A stretch of 64,000 bases of DNA from Setomelanomma holmii (taxonomy: Eukaryota; Ascomycota; Dothideomycetes; Pleosporales; Phaeosphaeriaceae). This document shows, piece after piece, positions 22,836 through 32,538 of this stretch (position 1 is the stretch's first letter; the number at the start of each line of letters is the position of its first letter). The notes under the pieces were generated by a model that was not told the origin of the DNA, did no database searches, and saw nothing but the letters and a program-made list of their open reading frames with translations. The position numbers were made by a program, and so were the translations under genes. Location of the stretch: positions 1-64,000 of the forward strand of contig ML978297.1 of assembly GCA_010015745.1 (NCBI GenBank), written 5' to 3'.

Positions 22836-24067
22836 GTGTCTGTGAAAGCAATCATGTGTGACTGGTAGGCAAGCATTGGTTGGCGTTTCACGTTGGCATG
22901 AATGAGGCAAAAATGTTCGATTTGGTTCAAGCATACTTTGCGGAATGCGAGAGTGTGGTATATAGCGCGTTTGAGGGGCTGTTGAGGATGTGGGCTGTGT
23001 GTGTTTCTTTTCAATGTTTGAATACCACTTTTTGTTTGTTCACGCAATCTTTTGGAGAGGAAAATATGAGGCGCTGGACTGGAACCATGTGCCGTAGAAA
23101 CAAAGGAGAGTCTTAGTGTTTATGTTTAGATATCCAGTGCGCTTTAAGCGTTATGAAACGATTTGAATCCTCTTTTAAAATGTGGGTATTCTGCAGGTGC
23201 CGATCGTTATTTGGGGATGGGCTTGGTGATGCTTGATGCTTGATGCTTGTTGCGGAGAGTGGAGACTTGGGTGGGAGTGGAGACTTGGATGGGAGTGGGT
23301 GGAGTAGCGTGAATCTGGTGGATCGAAACTGACACGGGGGTTGGTGGACCGGCGTGAAGATGTGGGGAGGGTGTGCCGAAGTCCGGGTTGAAGATTGGGG
23401 TTAGGGAGACGTGTAGGTACGTCACGGTCTGGATGGTGAAGAGTGGTATCGTCGCTCGTGTGGACTGTTATGAACGTTGCCGTTCACGAAATGTGATCCG
23501 TGGTGATCTGCGTGGGCTGATGCATGTAGTTGGGAAGGAGGTTGACAGGTGGAATGGTCGAGGTGAAGTGGACGTTCACGTGTTAGCTGAAGATCTCTGG
23601 TATCGCAGTTTCCGGGTCATATTCCGAAGTGTGTGTTCTGGGGTAACAATGCCTCCCCCGTCGCCGAGTGTGTACTAATAGATTCTGCTGCGATATTTAG
23701 GTGCTGCTGTGATTGAATTATCTTGATCTTATGAAGTCCGGCTCTAATGTTGAGTCACAGTAACTTGGTGTTGAATATACATCTTTGGCAGCCTCGATAA
23801 TTGACTCGAAGTTTCAAACGCATCTAACTCCCTTCAACTTCAAAATTCTCTGATGATTCCTGACCCAAGTTCACAGCGGGCGAGCTTAAATTATGTCGCG
23901 ATGGCTACACTCTCACTCTTTCCAGGTGTTCAGTCGTACTTGCTGTTTGTCAATTTGTCTTCTGAGCTTTACTCATCAGTAAACGCAAGGCCGATCTTTC
24001 AAATTCCTCAAACTGTCCTCTCAGGTTCACAAATTTGGAAGCTCAAAACCCTAGTATCGACTCTGCG
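22836..24067. other. gene-free interval, 1.2 kb, with short direct repeats
   Basis: Between the DUF1996 gene and the BCS1-like gene. Apart from the small repeats near 23228-23300 (listed separately) nothing is recognised. Confidence 0.4.
23228..23300. repeat. short direct repeats (GATGCTT unit and GGAGACTTGG unit)
   Basis: Three tandem copies of the 7-mer GATGCTT (23228-23248) are followed by two copies of a unit of about 20 bp containing GTGGAGACTTGG and GGGAGTGG (about 23259-23300). This is a small degenerate minisatellite with no sign of coding or mobility. Confidence 0.6.
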
Positions 24068-25993
24068 ATGGAGGCTCTTCGCCAACATTTGCCGCCCGGC
24101 ATTACTCCCCCTGGCCTCGCGGACACTCAGGCAGACATTCCTGGTTACAGCCTGATTTCTCAGCTAATGCTGGCTGCCTTCGGGTTTGATGTTAGCAATA
24201 TCATGTCTTTCTATCTATTGATTTTTGGCTTGTACCAAGCTGGCTTGTATGCCTACAATTGGGGACGCGGCCATTTCATGTAGGTGAGCTGAGACATATC
24301 ATAACACTCCCTAACGTTGTTTTCTAGAGATTTCAACACTTCCGCGGTGCAAATCGACGACAACGACGACCTCTACACCACTTTCATTGCCTGGATCTCT
24401 GCACAGCGCATGACGGAGCTGAGCCGGGATCTGAAAGCATCTTCGAGACGACCACGCGCCATGAACGAGGACGACAGTGATTTTGATACCGACGAAAGCG
24501 ATGTGCTAGATGAGGCAGGGAATTTCAGTTACAGCAAGTGGTCGGGCCACAAGCCGGTCTTCTATGAACCAAACTTTGGAGATGATCAATTCGTCTACGA
24601 GGACCGTCGCTTTGACTTTTCCAAAGAACAGACGGAGAATAAGTACACAAAAAGATGGGAGAAGTACGTCGTCATCAGGTGCACAGGTCGGTCTACGCAA
24701 CCGATCAAAAGATTGATCAAACATGTCAAAGACTGGTCGAGTGACAAGCATAATCGCAACACGAGCATCTATCGCTCTGCCAAAGATCGCTGGGACGGTT
24801 GGCAGTGGGACTGTCAGGCTATCCGGCCGTCTCGACTCATGAGTACAGTCTCTCTTGACGAAGTGCAAAAGACCAGGATCGTCGCAGATATTAATGACTA
24901 TCTCCACCCAACGACGGCTCGCTGGTATGCCGCCCGAGGCATCCCACATCGTAGGGGGTATCTCTTCCATGGACCACCAGGGACTGGTAAGACGTCGCTG
25001 AGCTTCGCTTTGGCAGGAATATTCGGGCTAAATATCTACTGCGCTTCTCTCTGCGAAAAGTCGTTGGAAGAGTCAGATCTCGCCAAGCTGTTCACAAGCC
25101 TCCCCGGTCGGTGTATTGTTTTACTTGAGGATATCGATTCCGCGGGCATTCGACGCGACAAGAGCAAGGCGCTGAAAGTCGAGGACTCTGTTGCTGACTC
25201 AGGTGCTGATGTGAATGATGAGACGAACGAGTCGGTATCGACAAAGAAGACTAAGAGGAAGAAAAAGATATCACTTCGTAGTCGCTTCACCGGGGTTGCA
25301 GAAACAGTAAAAGGTGTTGTCAGACAAGAGAAATTCCTGGGATCTTTACTGACGGCAGACACAAACACTACTGTCACATCATCTGGCGAAGAGAGTGCTC
25401 AAAGCAACATCACTTTGGCGGGTCTGCTCAATATCATCGACGGCGCAGCATCTCACGAGGTAAGATAACAGGACCTATCACTGCAAGGATATACCATTTA
25501 CATGTATCAGGGCCGGGTCTTGATAATGACAACAAACTACCCTGAGAAGCTGGACTCGGCGTTGATCCGGCCTGGTAGGGTCGATCTCCAGATCAACTTT
25601 ACCCTCGCCACACGCGAGCAGATCCGAGATATCTTTCGGCGCATGTATAGTACTGACCACGATGTCAAGCCAGAAAGTAAGGACAGCACTACCGCCAAGG
25701 ACACTGGCAGCGCCGCCCAAAGTGGTTCACGTACATGTCGATGCTGTCAGAATGGTTCTTCGTCCGGTAGCGGGACTCAGAAGATGGTCATTCTGTCGCC
25801 AGAGCGATTGACGGAAATGGCGAAGAAGTTTGCATCGCAGCTTCCGGAAGCCGAGCTGTCGCCAGCGGAGGTACAAGGCTATCTTCTGATGAAGAAGACG
25901 GATCCTGAGGGTGCGCTAGCGGGTGTCAAGAAGTGGAAAGACAAGATGTTGGAGGCGAAGAAGAAGGCAAAGAAAGTACTGGACGTGCAGTGA
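24068..25993 (+). CDS. BCS1-like mitochondrial AAA ATPase, intact paralogue
   Basis: Exons 24068-24279, 24328-25459 and 25511-25993 give 608 aa in phase; introns are 48 and 51 bp. An N-terminal hydrophobic segment (FDVSNIMSFYLLIFGLYQAGLY) is the transmembrane anchor. The BCS1_N domain follows, with conserved VVIRCTGRSTQPIK and an IRPSRLMSTV segment. The AAA module has RRGYLFHGPPGTGKTSLSFAL (Walker A near residue 285), CIVLLEDID (Walker B), LLNIIDG, GRVLIMTTNYPEKLD (sensor 1) and ALIRPGRVDL (arginine finger). Between Walker B and sensor 1 lies a long basic/acidic low-complexity insert (about 100 residues), typical of the expanded fungal BCS1-like family and not of the Bcs1 that inserts the Rieske protein. 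A CRCC motif lies in a second linker before the C-terminal ELSPAEVQGYLL helix. It is the upstream member of a direct pair with 26552-28291. Confidence 0.93.
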
Positions 25994-26551
25994 GTGTCCC
26001 GTGTCTCTGTTCTGGGGTTCGATATTGGGACGACTCGATGTGAGTAGAAGCGTCGGTAGACTCCACAAAACTCTACTCTTTGCACCTGCAATATGATCAA
26101 CGAACTCTTCTATGAGGGTGTTTGTATGTACCAGTCTTTCTCCTGAGGCTGCGCAGTAACACGCCAACTGCGACTGCTTGATGAAGTGACAGCAGGGACC
26201 ATAAGTCTCACCCTCCAATCCTCATCGACGTTTGTTGCACAGCCAGACGTTTGGGCCGCGATGTTGCGGAAGCGACTTGGTGCAACCTAGCATACGTCGT
26301 TGGTGGTAGCTTCTCTTACGAGCTATCGATGTAAACAGACTGAGAGATAGGCACTGGCTTCTCTTACTGTTCGAGATTTTGCTTTCTTGTCGTCAGTCTT
26401 ACTGGCAAGAATAAGACGTCTCCAAGCCCAGCCTTTCTGCTTCCTTCTCCCACTTTTCCGATCATTGAGACGCTCCATTCTTTACTCAGACAATAGATTG
26501 TTAGACACCAAGCACAAAAGACATACGGTACAGCAGGCTTCATCTTGTAAG
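25994..26551. other. spacer between the two BCS1-like copies, 558 bp
   Basis: No recognisable gene. It separates the two same-strand paralogues and would contain the promoter of the second. Confidence 0.4.
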
Positions 26552-28291
26552 ATGGATCTCGCACGACTCCAACAGTTTGTGCTCGACTTCTCGACCTTGA
26601 ATTCGACGTTGAGTAGCTTACCTTTGGCTCTTATGGAGGCAACGATTCCCGGCTATGGTATCATCTCTCAGATCATTTTCCACCTGTTTGGGATCGATAT
26701 TGGCTTGCTGGTTTCCCGCGGCCTGGTCATATTCGGTCTCTTGCGAGGAGGAAGGATAATCTAAACCCGTGGTCACAGCTACTACCTCTCCTACTTCACT
26801 TCATCGATCGAGATTGACAACAATGACGGCCTCTTTTTCCAGATTGTCGCATGGGTCGCAGCACAACAATTGACCAAGATCAGTAGAGCTCTTCGAGCTA
26901 TCTCCCTGTACGCGAGCGACTACGACGATGGCGAGGAAGATGACTCCGATGACGAGGTGGTGTACGACCATAAGGGCATTTTCAACTACGATGAGTGGGC
27001 CAGCAACATCCCGCCTCGCTACAAGCTCAATTTCGGTGCCGACAAATTCGTCAGCAATGGCCGTACCTTCGAGTTCTCACGTCAGAAGGTAAAGAAGGAG
27101 CAGCTTTCTTGGTCCAATAGAGATGATCAAGTCGTGGAGATACGGTGCGCCGGGCGCAGCACCCAGCCTGTCAAAGACTTGTTGGCCCACATCAAGAGTT
27201 GGAATCTCTCTAGAGAAGCTCAGTTCACTTGCGTTTATCGTCCAGCACCAAAGGATCATTATCAGTCAGGTAATTGGACGCGACAGGCGACCCGCACATC
27301 GAGACTTATTGATACGGTTGCTCTCGTCCAACAACAGAAAGCGATGATTATCAAAGACATCAATGAGTACTTTCAACCTGCCACAGCCCGTTGGTATGCT
27401 GCACGTAGTATCCCCTATCGTCGGGGCTATCTGTTCCACGGTCCTCCGGGAATAGGGAAAACGTCGCTATGCTTTACGCTTTCTGGTATCTTTGGCGTCA
27501 GAGTATACTGCATCTCGCTCAATGAGGTCGGCTTGATTGAGGCTCACCTAATCTCCCTCTTCAGCAGACTTCCCAAGCGCTGCATCGTTCTGCTGGAAGA
27601 CATTGACTCTGCTGGCCTTCGACGTGAGGGCGACCCACCTCTTGTTGATGATGCCAGCTCAACGGCCTCTGGCACAAGCAGCGATTCTGCTGAGAAAACC
27701 ACTAGCATCGTTACCGATTCGAAGGACTCAGCAAAAGAGAACAAGAAGAAGAGCTTGAATCTTATAAGCCTGGCTGGCCTACTCAACATCATCGACGGTG
27801 TTGCCTCGCATGAAGGTCGCGTACTGATCATGTCCACAAACTGTCCTGAGAAGCTTGATGAAGCTTTGATCCGGCCCGGACGTGTCGACCTCCAAGTTCG
27901 ATTCACGCGCGCTACCCACAGTCAGATTCGAGACATCTTCGTGCGCATGTACACAAAGCAACCTGACAAAGCCAACGCTAAGAGTCGTACCGAAACGCGC
28001 CAGAAGAAGCGCATGCAAGAGTAGGACAAGATGACTGACTCCGTGGAGGAGATTCTCAAGTCGCTGCCTCCCGAGTCCTGCACACTGGTCATTGACCGCC
28101 AGAAGCTGGCACAGCTGGCAGACGAGTTCGCTAATGAATTTCCTAACGAAACGTTTTCACCCGCCGAGATCCAAGGCTATCTTCTCATGCACAAGACCGA
28201 TCCGACTGGTGCAGTCGACAAGGCTAGAGCCTGGAGGGATACACTGTTGGAGGCAAAGCGTAAAGGTAGGAAGTTGGTTGATACACAGTAG
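26552..28291 (+). pseudogene. BCS1-like AAA ATPase, intronless paralogue with two in-frame stops
   Basis: One continuous frame from the ATG at 26552 to the stop at 28289-28291 aligns over its whole length with the upstream BCS1-like gene. It has the anchor (LLVSRGLVIFGLL), SSIEIDNNDGLF, VVEIRCAGRSTQPVK, Walker A GPPGIGKTSLCF, Walker B CIVLLEDID, IMSTNCPEKLD, ALIRPGRVDL and the C-terminal TFSPAEIQGYLL helix. Only two stops break it: TAA at 26762-26764, just after the anchor, and TAG at 28022-28024, before the C-terminal helix. Both intron positions of the upstream gene are uninterrupted here, so this copy lacks introns. I looked for introns that would remove either stop and found none with legal sites and phase. 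Divergence from the neighbour is large, so the duplication is old while the stops look recent. A protein ending at the second stop would still contain the whole AAA module, so partial function cannot be excluded if the first stop were bypassed. Confidence 0.85.
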
Positions 28292-28953
28292 ATGACAAAG
28301 CTCATGGCTCCAAAGACGAGGGCGACTGGCGTTCACAAAGACTGGACACGGGCATCTGGCGGCGGATATATAGACGCGGTTTGTAAGACGTGTAGACTTT
28401 GTAGACCTCGAGACATTGGCTGGTGTTAGTGGTTGTGGGAACTTCAGTGTACTTGATAGGCACATCTGTATCATGGCGACATTACCATCATGCACAGCGC
28501 ATATCGGTCAATAGACGATGGACATGCATACTAGAAATACGTACAATGGCGGTCCAAGATGAACAACGCGCAGTCTACCCCACCTTTTCTGTCTTCTCGA
28601 TGGTCGACGTTGTTCCAAGACATCACAAGCTCACCGGTCGCGACAAAGGACGACCGAAGAGGAGGCTTTGGATCGATCCGCGCCTGCACGGTTGTGGCCC
28701 CCAGCAAGCACGCACAACTACACGACTTTCCGCCGCAGAACTGTGTGCACAGGGAAGTGGCGAAGCGCTGGTTGCCCAAGAAGTAGACAAAAGGTAATGA
28801 ACTTCGCAACAACTCTGTTTTCCCAGGACGAGGACAATGCTTCACTGACCATCCATCGTTAATATTGAGCCGAACCACGCCACCTCGTATCTCGTATACT
28901 TCCTCGCAAATGTTGTAATCGCATACAGACTAGTAAACTCATTCTCTATCGTC
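28292..28953. other. gene-free interval, 662 bp
   Basis: Between the decayed BCS1-like copy and the interrupted protease gene. Nothing recognised. Confidence 0.4.
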
Positions 28954-29454
28954 ATGAGGTTACCCACGACAACACTACTGCTGTTCGCAGGTGTCCAAGC
29001 ACAGAGAACAACTCCATCACAATCCCCCAATCTTATCGCTACAAGAGCTCCCTCCTCCATCGCGAATTTTGAGCCATCAACCATACATTCTGTCGGACCA
29101 ATACAGACAGGAGCCGCGTGCGCGCAGATTTCGCGTCTCGTCGGCAATTCACGATTGACTTATCCCAGCGTCCCAGCCGAGCTGGCGATATACTGCCTCA
29201 AATCGGTACCGATCTCGCGGACAGCAGCAACACGGACGATCGCATCGTTGAAGAAGTTGGTCGAGTTCCAGTCGACACCTTCATACCTCAAAGACCCACA
29301 GCAAGGATGGCCGAACGAAAAAGTGGACATCATGGCAGGGTTGGATGATAACGGATCGAAAGTGAGCAACAATGGGTTCAGTAACGAGTATGATTTCGAG
29401 GAAGCCATTGCAAGCCTATTTATCAAGGCCCACGACGGACATTTGAGTTTCAGT

Positions 29455-29462
29455 GGCATGGC
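29455..29462. repeat. 8-bp target-site duplication, left copy (GGCATGGC)
   Basis: GGCATGGC directly precedes the element and recurs exactly at 32531-32538. Eight bp is the diagnostic duplication length of hAT elements. Confidence 0.9.
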
Positions 29463-29469
29463 CAGACTT

Positions 29470-29620
29470 GGGAGTAAGCAAGCGTGCTTGGTTGCTTGCT
29501 GTTACGCTTGGTTGCTTGCTTATTCAAACAAGCCAAGCGCCTCTCTATAAATTTGCAAGCAAGCAAGCAGACTCCTCTGTGCTTGCTTGGTTGCTTGAAT
29601 TGCGCTTGGTTGTAGATGAG
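29470..29620. repeat. left subterminal CTTGCTTG/CAAGCAAG array of the hAT element
   Basis: About ten copies of GCTTG or CAAGC in both orientations within 150 bp of the left terminus. A block CAAGCCAAGCG followed by AAATTTGCAAGCAAGC (about 29534-29566) recurs in the same orientation near the right end. Clustered subterminal motifs are the expected transposase-binding sites of hAT elements. Confidence 0.75.
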
Positions 29621-29804
29621 GTTGTTAGTGTTGCAGTAAAGTGATCTCACGATAGTTTCTATGGTGTTGCTTTTTGCTGAGTAAGCGTCAAACCTCCACA
29701 TCAGATGCTAACTACATACCTATCTTAGCCATCTCAGCTATCTATACTGTACTTATTACGCGTTTTCTTAGTGTTGCAACCTTTGAGCTACTCTACTTGT
29801 CATC

Positions 29805-32365
29805 ATGCCACCCAGAAAGCGCGTCTCTACCACCTCTATTGCGCCAAGAAAGCGCGCTTGAGTCGCAGCTCCTTCTGGCTCCGCCAGCCAGCCCATCGTT
29901 GTCAATATACAGCCATCTGCTCCATCTCTATCTCTGTCGCCTCATCCTCCATCTGGTGAAGCCCTGCTCGACGCGTTGCAGGCCACCACCTTTGAGTCAC
30001 AACTCCGCGATTCTCGTCCTGAAGCTGAGATTGTTGCGCCTGCCGAGGGCAGCAAGGAGGCAACTGTAGCCTCATCCAATGTGGCAGATGAGGATGCTGA
30101 GCGCCTTATCAGAATTTCGAGGATAACTACGACGGTATAGACTGGCTGCACCTGCCACGCTTTACAAAGCCGCTCACAACGTCGCGGCGTAGGCCTTCTT
30201 GGATCTATCAGCATGGCTATTGCGTTGTTCTCCTCACAGACCCAGAGCAAGTGTTCTGGGTCTGCCGATACTGTCACATCCACAAGTATATTGACGCTGG
30301 CCGTGGTGGTGTTTTCCCAGCTGCTGCAACAACACAAGCTGCACGCCACCTCTGCAAGCTTCGACCTGGCCATAGCCATCAGCTGCCTGGTAAGCCTCGC
30401 AGCGTTGTCACTGAAGGCTCTATCCGCAGCCTATTCAAGAGTGAAGTACCAGTGCCTCAGGAGGTTGCCAACAAGCTTGGTAACTTCAATATTCAGCGCT
30501 TCAGGCTTGCCGCGGTGGGATGGCTTGTCGACAACAACCACCCACTCTCTGAGTTCGAGAAGCCAGCGTTTCGAGACATGATAGCCATGGCCAACCCAGA
30601 GGCAGAGGCGGCGCTTTGGCAGAGTCACAAAAGCGTGTGCCAGTACGTTATGCACCTATACAATCACCTGCAGCCACACGTTGTCCATGAGCTGTCTGAA
30701 GCGCTTAGCAGAATACACGTAAGCTTCGACGGATAGACGACTAAAGGCGGCAAACGTGGCTATCTAGGTATTGTCGCCCACTACGTCAACCGCGACGGCA
30801 ACCTTGTCGACCTGCCTATCGCGCTGCCCCAGTTGATGGGCGCTCACTCTGGTGAGAATATGGCTGAGATTGTTTACAGTACACTGCATAAGTTTGGCGT
30901 TAGCCCTCGTACAATAGGCTACTTTGTACTTGACAACGCCTCTAATAACGACACTGCAATTGCGTCGCTTGCGCAGAAAATGAGCTTTAACGCCACCCAC
31001 CGTCGCCCCCGCTGTGGCCCTCATACTCTCAACCTTATTGGCCAAACACTGCTTTGGGGCAAAGACAGCAACGCGTACGACAACAACGTTGGCGAGGTAG
31101 TTGCAGTAGATAAGGAGCACAAGTTGATAAGTGAGTGGCGGAGTGACAGCCCATTAGGTGTGCTTTTGGCGGTGATCAACTATATTAAAACACCACAGCA
31201 GTACGAGCTTTTTACGAATTTTCAGCAGCTCGCGCACCCCAAGCTACCTATTGACGCCACTGAGGACGATCGCAAGATACTCGAGCCTGTGAAGCCTGTT
31301 GTCACCCGCTGGAACTTCTTCTACTCATGCTTTGAGCGCGCCGCCAAACTGCAGTCTGCAGTCAACGTCTACGCCAATTACCACATAAATAATACTAGGC
31401 AGAAGGACGACCGCGCTCTCCGCCTAGGTAACAAGCCGCCCTTTGCACCGCCGTGGATGAGGTCAGATAGGCACACTGCTGCTGACTGGGCAGTGATTAC
31501 TAAGTATATTAACGTCCAGGGGCCGCTTAAAACTGCTACAAAGCGGCTTGAAGGACATAGCAAGAGCGGTAGCTTTGGCTCTATTGCTGAGATTATTCCA
31601 GTCTTTGAAGTACTACTTAGTAAGTTCGAAGAGAAACTCCAGAACTACGATGCTGTTGATCACAATCAACACAACGAGGCACCTGAAGACCACCTCGCAA
31701 TCAACCTCCGCGCTGCCCTTGTCAAGGCGCGCAGCTATTACAGCAAGCTCGATCACTCCCCAGCGTACTACGCTGCAACAATACTTCATCCTCGCTACAA
31801 GTCTTTCTGCGACTCTGTGTGGGCAGAGAAACCAGAGTGGCTCTCGCTTAACAACCGCAATTTTTACGCGTTGTGGGCAGAATACAACACCACGCCAAAG
31901 CCTCAAGCATGCCTGCAGAAGCTCTCTAACGACCGAGACGACGCGATCGATAGCCTCTGCAACCCTATGAGAGCACCCACCAACACAGACGAGGATGAAT
32001 ACACAAGGTGGAAGCGCTGCGAGCCGGTGGCGGAGAAGGACTCACCTAACACGCTCAATCCAACACAATATTGGATAGGGCTTCGCAAGCAATATCCCAA
32101 CCTCAGCAGCCTTGCGCTTGACGTACTCTCTATCCCAGCTTCAAGCTGTGAGTGCGAGCGCATGTTCAGTGAGCTGGGTGATCTCCTCGAGCTTCGTCGA
32201 CGTAATATTACTCCGCAACTTCTGGCAGCAATACAGTGTGTGAGAAGGTGGAGAAGAGCTGGCTTTAGCGATATCCAGGCTGCTGAAATGTCAACTATTA
32301 CTGACAGGGAGATAGAGCTTTTATACGGCATCAGTACATGGGACGACGAACTCAACACTATGTAA
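29805..32365 (+). pseudogene. hAT transposase (BED zinc finger, RNase H-like core, C-terminal dimerisation region)
   Basis: The N terminus is MPPRKRVSTTSIAPRKR, then TGA at 29859-29861. The frame stays open to about 30111, where one base is missing; from there the protein reads NFEDNYDGIDWL and a BED-type finger (FWVCRYCHIHKYID, then AARHLCKL). TAG at 30734-30736 replaces the conserved Trp in SFDGxTTKGGKRGYLG, next to the first catalytic Asp. The rest (30737-32365) is open: YFVLDNASNND with the second catalytic Asp, RCGPHTLNL, the large insertion domain, and the C-terminal hAT block SSCECERMFSELGDLL with RRNITPQLL. About 850 codons overall. Two of the lesions are simple transitions (CGA to TGA, TGG to TAG). 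Confidence 0.92.
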
Positions 32366-32394
32366 AACTTTAGTATAGGCATATACACTAATCA

Positions 32395-32520
32395 AGCGAG
32401 CTTCAAGCAAGCAAGCAGCTACTCTACTTTTGACCAACCAAGCAAGCGCAAGCCAAGCGGACTCCTCGAAATTTGCAAGCAAGCGAACATGTGAGCCTCG
32501 CGCTTGCTTGCTTGCTTGTT
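32395..32520. repeat. right subterminal CAAGCAAG/GCTTGCTT array of the hAT element
   Basis: Dense copies of CAAGCAAGC and, at the extreme end, four tandem GCTT units (about 32501-32518). Contains the direct copy of the left-end block (CAAGCCAAGCG plus AAATTTGCAAGCAAGC, near 32451-32484). Confidence 0.75.
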
Positions 32521-32530
32521 CCCAAGTATG

Positions 32531-32538
32531 GGCATGGC
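32531..32538. repeat. 8-bp target-site duplication, right copy (GGCATGGC)
   Basis: Exact repeat of 29455-29462, immediately outside the right terminal inverted repeat. Confidence 0.9.

Larger units (their letters stand above)
29463..32530 (+). mobile_element. hAT superfamily DNA transposon, 3,068 bp, decayed
   Basis: The left end reads CAGACTTGGGA and the right end, on the opposite strand, CATACTTGGGA: an 11-bp terminal inverted repeat with one mismatch, extended by AAGCAAGC-type sequence. Ends of the form CA...TG and the 8-bp duplication GGCATGGC on both sides (29455-29462, 32531-32538) fix the boundaries. One transposase gene fills the interior on the plus strand. Both ends carry arrays of CTTGCTTG/CAAGCAAG motifs. 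The insertion lies inside the protease gene in the same orientation. The exact duplication and well-kept ends suggest insertion was not very old, but the transposase has three lesions, so this copy cannot move by itself. Confidence 0.95.

Noticed and set aside
26690..26800. Intron that would remove the TAA of the second BCS1-like copy
   Set aside because: Candidate donors before 26762 combined with the CAG near 26780 do not match the downstream phase.
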